DNA from: Magnolia sinica
Lineage: Eukaryota; Streptophyta; Magnoliopsida; Magnoliales; Magnoliaceae
Assembly: GCF_029962835.1 (NCBI RefSeq)
Contig: NC_080574.1
Coordinates: 40,664,501 to 40,728,500 of the forward strand
Direction: 5' to 3'
Length of the DNA: 64,000 nucleotides
Shown here: one piece after another, positions 37,880-49,371 of the stretch
Numbering within the stretch: the stretch's first letter is position 1
Layout of the letters: the number at the start of each line of letters is the position of its first letter
Notes under the pieces: generated by a model
The model's input: only the letters and a program-made list of their open reading frames with translations
What the model was told of the DNA's origin: nothing
Databases searched by the model: none
Program-made: the position numbers and the translations under genes

Positions 37880-39811
37880 ATTATGATAAGTCTTATACTA
37901 CAACCACTTCACACGTCACATAGTTAATGACTCATATTTGGTGCTGCATAGTTAAGGGCCAAGAGTCACGTTTCATCATACCATTTACGGTTTAGCGATC
38001 ACAGCGTACAGAATCCAAGACCTTAATAGCATTAGCTTGGGTAATATAACTCTACATCACATTCGGTTAGTGTACAACTTAGTTATATGTGATTCAAGTG
38101 GCGGTATCTATATCGATAAGCACAAACCTACGTCATTGAATGACCATCAATGCCACTTGATTTCATACGGTTAGGTGGCCTTGTACGTATTTCACATTCA
38201 TACAATTAGATGACTACGTATACTACATATACTCCACCATTGCCTATGATTAGGTGGCTATATATATATATATATATCAAATACCTACATGATTAATGGA
38301 CCAAATAGGTATATCACACCCTCACACCACTAGAGTCTACATATTTGTTATAATTAAACATGTTTAAGGGTTTAGACACAAGTCATATGATCCTATTACT
38401 TAGGGCCGTACTTTAGCCAAAGTGCCAAGTGAACAAGGGTTGTCCACGATCAACCCATTTAAGGGATTAACCATCATTACTTCAAAAATTACAATACCAG
38501 TTCGTCATATGTTTAACACATGGAGATTACAAACTCTTGTCGAAGAGACCTAATGGTTGGCCTAAGGCTACCGCTGATGGGCCCATATGACATTCACTTA
38601 AAATGGGCCTTAACATTCTTGGACCCATAAATAAATGGAATTTACAATGAGTTCTATATGGTGGAGCTCATGGGGCTTTCCCATGAGGTTAGGTCGTATG
38701 TGACTCACTTAAGACTTAGGTCTACTTTGATTTTAGTACAAACCCTAAAATGATATGAGGAAGTAGATGGTCCGCATGGATTAAATAGATACACCATGGT
38801 GGCCTTATGTTGGATTCAATAGTTAAGTCCTTATTCTCACAGCCTTGTATTGTGTGGTCCAATTCAGGTTGGATTGACTGATCTTTGGGACAATGCCCTA
38901 GAGGGGACCCAATACATGGGCTAGATGGGTTGAATATCTAATGCATCATCAGGATGGCCCATAATAATTTTTTTTGTGATGAGAATTCAATTTACATTAT
39001 TTCATAATGAACGACTATCTAATCATTAGATGGGCCTGAGTCTTGATAACATACCGTCAAAGGGGTTGATAAAATAAATAAACGATGAGGATCTTGAATA
39101 TAAATCATGTCATAACCATGGTGGATTAAGTGGCATAACACCTACATCAAAGTGGGCCATACCACACACAAGTTGAGAGGGTTACCCTCCCTTAAAGGCC
39201 CGCAGAGGTGTGGTTCATAAATCCAGCCCATCCATTATGTGTGTCCCACTTGGTTGAGGGGTCAGACCAAGTTTCAGATGCATTCAAATTTCAGGTGGAC
39301 CTAACACATGATTTTACATGCTAAGGTTCGAGTTGTACGAATGGTTTAAGGAGATCAAAGTTACATGGGTGCTAAAGTGATTTATTTATTATATCTACAC
39401 CATTCATCTATTTTTAGAGATCATTTTAGAAAATTATCCAAAAATGAATCATAACCAAAAATTATCTGGACCTCACCTCAATTAGCAATTAGGATAATGA
39501 TTTCACCGTTAAACCACTCATCGGGCCCACCATAACATTTATTTCCCACCCAATCTGTTCATAAGGTCATAGAGACCTGAATTAAGGGGAAAGACAAATT
39601 TTATATTGGTTCAAAACTTTTGACCCAAAAATGGTTCCAATGGTAGATGTTCAATCCTTGCTCCTTTTGTCGTGTGACCCACTTGATAGTTAGATCTATC
39701 TTATTTTTCTTTCAAGCCTTAGGTCAAGCTCACCAAATGGATGGATGGTTTAGATATGACATATAACACATGATCAGACCCATAAAATTACTGATTTATT
39801 CAGCTTCATAA

Positions 39812-39840
<29 letters not shown>
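37880..39840. other. AT-rich interior of the minus-strand solo LTR
   Basis: No gene is recognisable. The sequence is mostly unique-looking AT-rich DNA with occasional GGCCC words. A (TA)n stretch lies at about 38258-38276 and a (TTA)n microsatellite at 39814-39845. Confidence 0.5.

Positions 39841-39845
<5 letters not shown>
39814..39845. repeat. (TTA)n microsatellite
   Basis: An uninterrupted trinucleotide run within the minus-strand solo LTR, directly left of the 362-bp duplication. Confidence 0.9.
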
Positions 39846-39847
39846 TT

Positions 39848-40640
39848 GTTTTGATGGTGTGGGCCACCTGAGTTCCATGTATGGCTGAAATTTGGAGGTG
39901 GCCCATTTTTAAACGGGACCCATCAAATGCATGGTATTGATGTTCAACGTGGGGCCTGTGATGGGGCCCACTTTCCTCCAGTGTCAGCAGCAGACGCTAC
40001 TTACTGCAGCGTCATCCAGACGCTGACGCTGACGGTATATATATTATTTTTATTTTTTATTTTTTGTTTTCAAATATGGGGCCCACAGCAGGATGATCCA
40101 GTCTGACTGTTGTGTGTGTCCCTCGTGGTTGATGGGTCAGTCCAAGTTTCAGATGCATCCAAATTTCAGGTGGGGCCCAACAAGTGCTTTTATATGTTTT
40201 AGCCATGACTGCACATTATTTTAGATGGTGTGGGCCACTTAAGTTTTTTTTACGGTTGGTTTTTGGCGTGACCCATTTTTAAGAGGGGACCCATCAAATT
40301 CACGGTGCTGATGTTCAACATACATCAAGCTAGGGCCTGTGGTGGGGCCACCTTTTTCCAGCTTCAACAGAGATGCTGCTTGCTGCAGCGTCAATGTTGT
40401 TTTGTTTTGTTTTGTTTTTTTTTTGTTTGTTTCTCATATATGGGGCCCACAACAGGATGATCTAGTCCACTTGTTGTGTGTGTCCCATGTGGTGGAGTGT
40501 CCAATCCAAGTTTCAAATGCATAAAAGTTTCAATTGGGCCCCAGCAAGTACTTTTATATGTTTTAATATGTCTTCACGTGATTTTTGATGGTGTGGCTTA
40601 CCAGAGAAATGGATTGGCTTCATTTTTTTGGCTCAACGCC
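39848..40640. repeat. Tandem duplication with a period of about 362 bp
   Basis: The phrase 'gatggtgtgggccac' recurs at about 39854 and 40217, with a diverged third copy near 40580. 'gggacccatcaaat' recurs at 39916 and 40277. 'tttcagatgcat(cc)aaatttcag' recurs near 40150 and 40512, with an older relative near 39275. Each unit also has a 'gctgcagcgtca' motif near its middle. Two full units and part of a third are visible. Confidence 0.75.
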
Positions 40641-41031
40641 TAAAATGATCTGAAAAATTGAATGGACGGCGTGGATTTAATACATACATCATGGGTGGGG
40701 CTCATTGTGGTCCCACACCTCTTTCCTTCTTTTTCTTTCAAACGGCTGCCTTCTTTTTTTTCTTTTTTTTTTGTGGTGTCTATGCACGTGTGCATGTGTG
40801 AGTATGTGGCTAACCAAATTGCCATACTTGAACTGTTTAGATGGCTACAAAATTCTGGTGGGGTTCACTATCAATGGGTCCCACATAAAGCCTATAATAA
40901 ATTATTATTTATTATTTTTTTTTCCATGCATCCATACCATTAATCACATCATTATCCTCAAATCATTTCCACTAATAATCATACAAATAATTAAAAAAAT
41001 AAATAAACCAAGAGTGGAGTGGGTGTACTCA

Positions 41032-41059
41032 CACTACCAAAAAAAGGGGCAAAAGCTAC
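41032..41059 (+). repeat. CACTA left terminal inverted repeat
   Basis: Begins CACTACCAAAAAAA and ends GCAAAAGCTAC. It pairs with 49372-49399 at 26 of 28 positions. Confidence 0.9.
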
Positions 41060-41075
41060 AAACTACATCAGTTTT

Positions 41076-41136
41076 TTGCTACGGATATAAACAGTAGCTA
41101 ATATTGCTACGGTTTTAATCCGTAGCTAAAATGTTG
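41076..41136. repeat. CACTA left subterminal repeats
   Basis: 'gctacggatat..acagtagcta' and 'gctacggttttaatccgtagc' form imperfect palindromes of the same type as at the right end. In CACTA elements, subterminal repeats of this kind are transposase-binding sites. Confidence 0.75.
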
Positions 41137-41179
41137 CTTCACCATTCCTAATTAACGGTGGTGGAAGGGGCCCTATAGG

Positions 41180-41440
41180 GCTTAAAAATATATATATATG
41201 TTATATCTAAGCAGTCCATCTATTTTGAAATATTATTTTAGGATAGGAAATAAAAACTTAGGTAGATCGAAGGCTCAAGTGGACCACACGGTAGGAAACA
41301 TAGAGATTAAATCACATTTGCTTCCTATGGTGTGGTCCACTTGGGTGTTAAATCTACTTTAATTTCGAGATCATCAAATAAAATAATTTATTAAAATTAA
41401 TGATCAGAATGGATGACCCAAATACATCATGGTGGACCCC
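41180..41440. repeat. Foldback repeat inside the CACTA element
   Basis: The inner arms 41276-41296 ('aagtggaccacacggtagg') and 41323-41343 are inverse complements at 19 of 21 positions. Outer parts carry the 'gatggaccc..catcatggtgg' theme. It resembles the repeats at 18648 and 52852. Confidence 0.55.
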
Positions 41441-41532
41441 ACAGAGCTCTTGATAGGACCGTCCAGGTCCGTCTCACGAAAGGACGCCCAAAATTGGGCG
41501 CGTGCTAAAAAATGGAGCCGCGCCCAATACTC

Positions 41533-41582
<50 letters not shown>

Positions 41583-41960
41583 TCCCTAATCCTCTGTCCC
41601 TCCATTCCCCGATCTTCTCTCTCCCTCCCGGTCTCTGCTCCATCTTCTCATTCTCCTCGCTCTCTCTCCAACGCATCTCCGCCCTCTCTATCTCTCTCTC
41701 CCACTCTCCTTCTCAACCCAAACCCAAACCCTCCTCTCCCAACATCCATGTCCTGGGATGGCGCTCTCTCCTCTGTCCGATTGATAGTCCAAGGCAAAAA
41801 TCATGTCCAGAGATCGGGAAAGGCCCGAAGCTCCGCAGGTGCGAGGTGCGTGTAGTGGTATTTTCGTAGTTCTTATTCTGGGTGTGTCGTTTTCCGATGG
41901 AAATTAGGGTTTCGAGGGAGTGATCGGCGGTAAAAAATCAGGTATATTGTTCTTCCTTCA
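41430..41960 (+). pseudogene. Captured gene-like 5' region (CT-rich leader and exon fragment)
   Basis: A (CT)n tract (41536-41580) and a long pyrimidine-rich leader are followed by coding-like sequence and a likely splice donor near 41939 (aaaatcag/gtatat). A long intron-like T-rich stretch with 'gtaatctatg' follows. The look is that of a captured plant 5' UTR and first exon. An open frame of 146 residues here is Ser/Leu/Pro-rich because of the CT repeat and is not credible as a protein. The source gene was not recognised. Confidence 0.4.
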
Positions 41961-42171
41961 TTTCCTTTCTTGTAATCTATGTTGAATTGAGATTTGATCG
42001 GAATTAGGTTTATCTTTGTTGAATTCCTTGTTATGCTTTTTGAAATGTTTATTTATGGTTTTAGTGTATAGATCATTGATTGTATAAATTAGTCATTTTT
42101 GGTTATGATTTCATTAAGGATAGAATTTTCCTCATCTGATTTGCATGATTTTTGGTTCTTATATTTACAAT

Positions 42172-42246
42172 AATGATGCCAACTGTGGTAGCATTGATGA
42201 TGCCTTGAGGCTGTTTGGTAAAATGCCTGAGAGAAGGTATTTATAG
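42172..42246 (+). pseudogene. Fragment of a pentatricopeptide repeat (PPR) gene
   Basis: The translation contains CGSIDDALRLFGKMPER, which fits the PPR consensus (..CGsiddAlrlFdkMPeR). PPR proteins bind organellar RNA. The frame ends at TAG 42244 and no neighbouring PPR units remain, so this is a captured or decayed scrap inside the CACTA element, not a gene. Confidence 0.6.
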
Positions 42247-42249
42247 CTT

Positions 42250-43598
42250 TTCCACAGCTTCTGAAGTACTGAAGCTCACGGGCTAATGCATAACTACGCA
42301 TATTCTCTGAGAAATTTGTTTCTCTTTATACTCATGCACTTTCAATTTGTTTCTCTTTTCTTTGTTTTTTTAATCAATTCTCTGAGAAATTCTACTTCAT
42401 GTTTCTCTGATGGATTTTGCAGGATTTCAGATTGTTTTGTGTTCTTCATTGTCCTATGATAGACTAACCATTTGTTCTCGTCAGTTGTTACTTTATCATA
42501 TAGCCCTTGGATGTTATACTATCACAAGGTCATAACCTTGATTTTCTACCTCTAAGGTACCTTGAACTACCTCTGTTTGGACATTTATCATAGAAGTAGC
42601 TCATGATCTCAACTTACCTAATGTCTATTTGAGCATTTGTCTAAGGATGGCAAGCACTAAAGAACTTAAAAGCTTAGTTCCCATTTTGGCCCAAAGCCTA
42701 TATTTTGAGAGTAGCTCGTGAACTTAAATGTATTGGTCAAATGGGGAGCTCTTACTTCTTGGAGAGAACACATGTATTAGTCAGGTCCTGGCCATGTTGG
42801 AAAACTGGCTGATTACAACGTACAGGACACAACAACATTGCTCAGAGTTGTTGATTGCAACAGATATTCAACCACGGCCTTGTTTCATCTAGGAAAGGGG
42901 GTCTTTTAGAGGTTACATCTGGATTTTTCTTTTCGTAGCTCAGTTTTTTGGTGAATCTATGTTGAGTGCCTCTATTGGTTTCTTTATTCCTCAGGGAAAG
43001 CAAGATTCATGGAGCCCGTATGGACAAGGGCTGAAAGACATGAATTCAAACCTGGATTTGATCTCAGAGTGTTTGTTCTCAATGATTGGTTTTTGTAATA
43101 GGCGTGGATTTTATGTCAATTTTATTCAATATTCTCATGAGAAGCATTTTGTTTCTACAGATTTCTCGATTGTTTCTACAAACACTCTTCAACTTTCACA
43201 ACCAAGGAGGTGATTCACATTATTCATTATTAGTGTAAGTTATTTGTTATGAATGGCTTTACTACTTTGGATGTGGCATGGGCTAGAGATTGTCTATTTA
43301 TCCATTTTGTTAGCAATCCTTTTTTGTTGGGAATTAGTTTGGACAGAGTTACAATGGACTGGCCATTGAAAGTTTTAGTTGTGCATGGCACTTTAATAGT
43401 TCCAGTCCCTGCATGAAGGAAGTAGATCAGGCCATCAAATCAAGTGGTTCTATGAGGTTCGTCTTTCTCCCAAACATGATACATGTTGTAGGGAACTGGA
43501 CCAATGCACAAGGTGGGCTTCACCATGACGATCACCTGGAAATAAAATCAAGCCAGTCCGCTCTTTGAGTAGGCCCCACAACCAAAATCAACGGACGA
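42250..43598. other. CACTA interior with no recognised gene
   Basis: Intron-like, T-rich sequence with short open frames (one of 84 residues at 42959) that match nothing I recognise. A GGCCCCAC-type block lies near 43500-43590. Confidence 0.4.
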
Positions 43599-43680
43599 CA
43601 CTACAACAAAAGGTAGCATTGCCAATGCATTTTTGTCGGTGGCCAACATTTACCACTGACGCTATAAGAATCGGGTTTTG
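43599..43680 (+). mobile_element. Terminus of a second, different CACTA family
   Basis: CACTACAACAAAAGGTAGC at 43599 is the classic plant CACTA end type and differs from the CACTACCAAAA ends of the host element. It is followed by a short subterminal region with '..gtcggtggccaac..accactgacgc'. No matching inverse end (..TTGTAGTG) was seen, so only one end remains. Confidence 0.55.
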
Positions 43681-43779
43681 AGCAAGGAACTTCTTTTTAC
43701 CTTTATGGTAAAATGAGTTTCTTTTGTATCTTTATTGGTGTTTTTATTAGTAAGGTTTTATTTTATTTTATTAATTTTT

Positions 43780-44005
43780 TGGTTGATTTAGGTAAAGGCT
43801 TGGATTACCAAAGCTTCAAAGAGTATATCATCATTTTGGAAGGTCCGTGAAAAGAACTTAGGTGAGCCCTTTTACCTTTTGGCATTGTTTTAACAACGGT
43901 TTGTTTCTGGACTCAAATCATTGTTTTTGGTTAGGTTACAATGCAGGTGATTCTGATTCGGATGAGTCAAAAGGCGATTTGAAATAAAGATCAATAAGAT
44001 ATGTT
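43780..44005 (+). pseudogene. Exon-like fragments inside the CACTA element
   Basis: Between a likely acceptor (tttag near 43794) and a donor (gtgagc at 43862), the frame reads KAWITKASKSISSFWKVRE. A second piece after 'aatgcag' (43947) reads GDSDSDESKGDLK and then a stop. Spacing and splice signals suggest captured 3'-terminal exons of an unknown gene. The protein was not recognised. Confidence 0.35.
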
Positions 44006-44019
44006 TTATTTAAACGGAA

Positions 44020-44770
44020 GAGTGTAGGTGAGTTAAATTTCTTTCGGATCTATCATGGTGTTGAAATTGCTTGACAAATCATGATTACAAATTTTCAAAT
44101 TTTATATGTTTTAGTTTATGCAAACTCATGGTACAAGGAAGCCATCCCTCGAGTTCTTTGTTCCATCATTTTAATGCAATAATGTCATTTCTTGAGCTCT
44201 TTGTTCATTTCATTATTTTAGAAGAAAAAGAAGGAATGAGGAGAGGAGTTATGTAATATACTCCTCTCAAATCCTTTATTTCTAATGATAATCAATTACA
44301 ATAGAAATTGTATTCAATGCTTGTTATAAGAAATAGTACAGTGCATTTGAGCTAATAACATGACACTCCTTGTGGATGGGCCCCATGGGGTCCATAAAAT
44401 GTTTTTAGTCATGTAAATGGATCCAAGCTAGTAAGAGGGTCATTAGATTTTTTTTTAGATGTATGGATACAAAACTTTAAAAGCATCACTTTTTTTTTTC
44501 CATTTCTTCATTAAAACTAATATTCTCAACATTCTTCACTTTTATGTAAGAGATTTGGTCATCATCACCAAAATACAAGTTTCATGACATGGATGCCTCA
44601 CACCTGAAAAATCTTCCATTAACAAAAAAAAAATCAGTTTGTTTGACTATCAGGTAGGCCACGTGTACAAAAAATAATAATAACCTAAACCAATAATAAT
44701 AATTTTTTCATTATAGTGCATTCACAATAGTTATCATTGTGGTTATAGTTATTCATTATGTGACAGGTTT
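44020..44770. other. AT-rich CACTA interior, no gene seen
   Basis: Low-complexity T- and A-rich sequence with only short frames and no repeat or motif that I could name. Confidence 0.4.
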
Positions 44771-44933
44771 TCAGGTGAGATGAACGAGTTTCAAAACAAA
44801 ACAGTCTGCGGTTTTGAGAAGCGATCGATTCCCAGGATGTATGTGTCTTTCAGGGGTCATCTGCACCTTGGAAGCATACAATGGAAGGTAAGGAAAACCC
44901 TCGAGTTCTCTTCTTTGAATCATGATTGGAGTG

Positions 44934-45270
44934 GCCTGGCCATTTGGACAGGCCGTATTTATGAACCGCTGCTCGAAATTGATGGAGCAGACCTGGATGT
45001 GCGTCGGAGCTATCCGGAAGAGCGGGGGTCCCTGGAAGGTGGGAACCGCTGTTATGACCATGATGAAGCTGTCCATTTCCTATGGACAGCATTAGAGGGG
45101 CCTGGCCATTTGGACAGGCCATGTTTATGTATTTGATCGAAATTAATGGAGTAGACCCGGATGTGCGTCGGAGCTATTCGGAAGAGCGGGGTTCCCTGGA
45201 AAGAGGGAACCGCTATTATGACCATGATGAAGCTGTCCATTTTTTATGGACAGCATTGGAAGGGCCTGGC
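44934..45270. repeat. Tandem duplication of 166 bp in coding-like sequence
   Basis: 'gcctggccatttggacagg' begins at 44934 and 45100, and a third partial unit begins at 45264. Between them, 'gatgtgcgtcggagctat', 'gtccctggaa' and 'catgatgaagctgtccat' repeat in the same order. A 118-residue frame (44780-45136) spans unit one. It is probably incidental, because the opposite strand is open as well. Confidence 0.75.
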
Positions 45271-45321
45271 ATTTATGTCGGATGGCCGTATTTATATCTG
45301 TATTTGCTTTGCAGGGACCAT

Positions 45322-48300
45322 ACCCTTAACCTAAACCAAAACCTAAACTTGAACCTACACCTAATCCTAATCTTAACTCCTTAACCTAAACCTATACCTA
45401 AACTTGAAAACCCAAACATAAACCCCATCCCGAACCCAAACTCGATATCATAAACCTAAACCTTAACCTATTCTCAATTCCCTAAACCTATGTCTTATAA
45501 CCTAAACCTAAACCTAAACCTAAACCGAAACCTTAACTTATACCTATAACCTATAACCTAAACCAAAACCCATGACCTAAAACCTTAACCTATAACCTAA
45601 ACCTCAACCTTAACTTAAACCTATAACCTAAACCTGAATATATAACCTTAACCTAAAACCTAGAACCTAAACCTAAACCTATAACCTAAATGTATTCTCA
45701 ATTCCCTAAACTTAAACCTACACCTAATCCTAATCTTAACTCCCTAACCTAAACCTATACCTAAACTTGAAAACCCAAACATAAACCCCATCCCGAACCC
45801 AAACCCGATTTCCTAAACCTAAACCTTAACCTATTCTCAATTCCCTAAACCTATGTCTTATAACCTAAACCTAAACCTAAACCTAAACCTTAACTTATAC
45901 CTATAACCTATAACCTAAACCAAAACCCATGACCTAAAACCTTAACCTATAACCCAAAACCTCAACCTTGACTTAAACCTATAACCTAAACCTATAGCCT
46001 AAACTCAATTCCCTAAACCTCAACCTAGACCTAAACCTAAACCTATAGCCTAAACTCAAATCCCTAAACCTTAACCTATAACCTAACCTAAACTTATACT
46101 TAAAACCTAAAACTATTCCCAAATCCCAAACCCTATAACCTAAACCAAAACCTAAACCTAAACCTATAACCTAAACTCAATTCCCTAAACCTCAACCTAG
46201 ACCTAAACCTAAACCTAAAACCTCAACTCAAATCCCTAAACCTTAACCTAGACCTAGACCTAAACCTAAACCTATAGCCTAAACTCAAATCCCTAAACCT
46301 TAACCTATAACCTAACCTAAACTTATACTTAAAACCTAAAACTATTCCCAAATCCCAAAACCTATAACCTAAACCAAAACCAAAACCTATAACCTAAACC
46401 CGAACCCATTCTCAAATCCCAAAACCCAAACCTCAACCTAAACCTAAACCTAAACCTATAACCTAAACTCAATTCCCTAAACCTCAACCTAGACCTAATC
46501 CTAAACCTATAACCTAAACTCAAATCCCAAAACCTTAACCTATAACCTAACCTAAACCTATACTTATAACCTAAAACTATTCCCAAATCCCAAGACCTAT
46601 AACCTAAACTAAAACCAAAACCTATAACCTAAACCCGAACCCATTCTCAAATCCCCAAAACCCAAACCGACACCTAAACCTAAACCTAAACCTAAACCTA
46701 TAGCCTAACCTCAACCTAGACCTAAACCTAAACCTATAGCCTAAACTCAAATCCCTAAACCTTAACCTAGACCTAGACCTAAGCCTAAACCTATAGCCTA
46801 AACTCAAATCCCTGAACCTTAACCTATAACCTAACCTAAACTTATACTTAAAACCTAAAACTATTCCCAAATCCCAAAACCTATAACCTAAACCAAAACC
46901 AAAACCTATAACCTAAACCCGAACCCATTCTCAAATCCCAAAACCCAAACCTCAACCTAAACCTAAACCTAAACCTATAACCTAAACTCAATTCCCTAAA
47001 CCTCAACCTAGACCTAATCCTAAACCTATAACCTAAACTCAAATCCCAAAACCTTAACCTATAACCTAACCTAAACCTATACTTATAACCTAAAACTATT
47101 CCCAAATCCCAAAACCTATTACCTAAACCTAAACCTAAACCTAAACCTATAACCTAAACTCAATTCATTAAACCTCAACCTAAACCTAAACCTAAACTCA
47201 ATTCATTAAACCTAAACCTAAACCTAAACCTAAACCTATAACCTAAACTCAATTCCCTAAACCTCAACCTAGACCTAAACCTAAACCTATAGCCTAAACT
47301 CAAATCCCAAAACCTTAACCTATAACCTAACCTAAACCTATACTTATAACCTAAAACTATTCCCTAATCCCAAAACCTATTACCTAAACCTATTCCTAAA
47401 CCTAAACCTATAACCTAAACTCAATTCCCTAAACCTCAACCTAAACCTAAACCTAAACCTATACCCTAAACTCAATTCCTTAAACCTCAACCTAGACCTA
47501 ATCCTAAACCTATAGCCTAAACTCAAATCCCTAAACCTTAACCTACAACCTAACCTAAACCTATACTTATAACCTAAAACTATTCCCAAATCCCAAGACC
47601 TATAACCTAAACTAAAACCAAAACCTATAACCTAAACCCGAACCCATTCTCAAATCCCAAAACCCAAACATAAACCTAAACCTAAACATAAAACCTAAAC
47701 TTAAACCTATAACATAAACTCAAATCCTTAAACCTAAACCTAAACCTAATCCTATAACCTAAACTGAAATCCCTAAACCTTAACCTATGACCTAACATAA
47801 ACCTATACTTATAACCTAAAACTATTCCCAAATCCCAAAACCTATTACCTAAACCTATAACCTAAACTCAATTCCGTAAACCTCAACCTAGACCTAAACC
47901 TAAACCTAAACCTATAACCTAAACTCAAATCCCTAAACCTTAACCTATAACCTAACCTAAACCTATACTTATAACCTAAAACTATTCCCAAATCCCAAAA
48001 CCTATTACCTAAACCTAACCTTTCCCTAAACCATAACCCATTCTCAATTCCCTAAAGCTATAACCTATAACCTAAACCTAAACCTAAACATAAACTTAAC
48101 CTAAACTTATAACCTTTCCTAAAACCTTTAACTTAAACCTAAACTTAAAACCTAAATGTATTCTCAAATTCTTAAACCCAAACCTACACCTAATCCTAAT
48201 CTCAACTCCCTAACCTAAACCTAAACTTGAAAGCCCAAACCTAAACCCGATCCCGAACCCGAACCCGATTTCCTAAACCTAAACCTTAACCTGTAATCAA

Positions 48301-48464
48301 GTTCCCAAAAGCTATAAGCTATAACCTATAACCTAAACCTTAACCTAAACCTAAACCAAAACCTATAACTTAAACCTTAACCTATAACCTAAACTTAATT
48401 ATAACATATAGCCTAACCTTAACCTAAACCTATAACCTAAACCTAAACCAAACCTAAACCTATA
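45322..48464. repeat. Telomere-like array with a hexameric CCTAAA theme
   Basis: About 3.14 kb is built from AACCTA/CCTAAA words with many variants (ctataacctaaac, caaatccctaaacc, ctcaacctagac). The usual plant telomere unit is the heptamer CCCTAAA; here the hexamer dominates and CCCTAAA is only occasional. Higher-order structure is visible: blocks recur at 46362-46586 and 46881-47105 (offset 519) with identical translations, and the 'ctaatcctaatcttaactcc' block recurs at 45361 and 45724 (offset 363). It lies wholly inside the CACTA element. Frames rich in Tyr, Arg, Phe and Leu on the minus strand are repeat translations. Confidence 0.92.
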
Positions 48465-48709
48465 ATCATATGGTGAGACCATTTTTTTTGTGTCAATTTC
48501 ATTCCTCTTTGAGTTTTTTTTAAAAATTCATTAAGAAAAAAAAAGTGGTTATACGTGATGCACTTCTTTCACTGTCTTTCTTTTCTCTAATGGGCATTCT
48601 AATTTATGAATGACATGACTGTTTGTAGGATCATGGAATATACGAAGCTGCTGAAATTCGGTGAATCGAGTACATTTCTCTAATGAAGCCAAAGATTTGT
48701 ATTTTCAGC

Positions 48710-48905
48710 ATTATTGTATTTATAACTGTAATTGATTGTAATTGTAATTAATTGAATGAAGGATTGTAATTTTAATTGAATGAATGAAGGATTGTAATTG
48801 TAATTGAATGAATGAATGATTGTAATTGAATGAATGAATGATTGTACAGGTGGTAATTGAATGAATGAATGTTATACAGGTGGTAATTGAATGAACAGGT
48901 GATTT
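48710..48905. repeat. Minisatellite of 'attgaatgaatga' / 'ttgtaattg' words
   Basis: About six irregular units of the type 'attgtaattgaatgaatga' lie between a 3'-UTR-like stretch (48600-48710) and the right subterminal repeats of the CACTA element. Confidence 0.8.
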
Positions 48906-48924
48906 AATTTTTCAATGTACAAAA

Positions 48925-49371
48925 TAGCTACGGATACTGACCGTAGCCACTAGTCAGACAGGTGTAGCCTTTTTAATTTTGGAATATTGCTACGGACTTT
49001 CAGCTACAAATAATATCTGTAGCTGTTTGAAGTTTTTGCTACAGATATAATTGCTATGGATTATATCTGTAGCTATTTAACATATAGCTACGGATTTAAT
49101 CCGTAGCCAATAATCAGATAGGTGTAGCCTTTTAAATTTTAGCCTATTGCTACGGACTTTCAGCTACAAATAATATCTATAGCTGTTTAATATTGTTGCT
49201 ACAGGGGAAAGGGCTATGGATTTAATCCGTAGCCATAGAGCTATAGCTACGGGTTTAATCCGTAGCCATAGGTTCCAGACCTATCGTTATGGCACCTACG
49301 ACGACGGTCGTGTTACGGACTAGCTACGGACTTAATCCGTAGCCTTAGGTCTAAGGCTACGGATTTAATCC
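48925..49371. repeat. CACTA right subterminal repeat cluster
   Basis: At least seven GCTACGGA or TCCGTAGC words occur. Four of them form near-perfect palindromes, 'gctacgg.tttaatccgtagc' (about 49210, 49243, 49322 and 49355). They match the left-end copies, as expected for transposase-binding subterminal repeats. Confidence 0.85.

Noticed and set aside
41429..41869. 146-codon plus-strand frame as a gene
   Set aside because: It is dominated by (CT)n-encoded Ser/Leu and lacks any domain; kept only as a captured leader fragment.
44780..45136. 118-codon frame as a gene
   Set aside because: It crosses a tandem duplication, the opposite strand is equally open, and no motif was recognised.
46362..47589. 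Minus-strand open frames rich in Tyr, Arg, Phe and Leu
   Set aside because: They are translations of the CCTAAA array; the same peptide recurs at each higher-order repeat.
45322..48464. True chromosome end
   Set aside because: The array is internal, bounded by CACTA sequence on both sides, and uses a hexamer with many variants.
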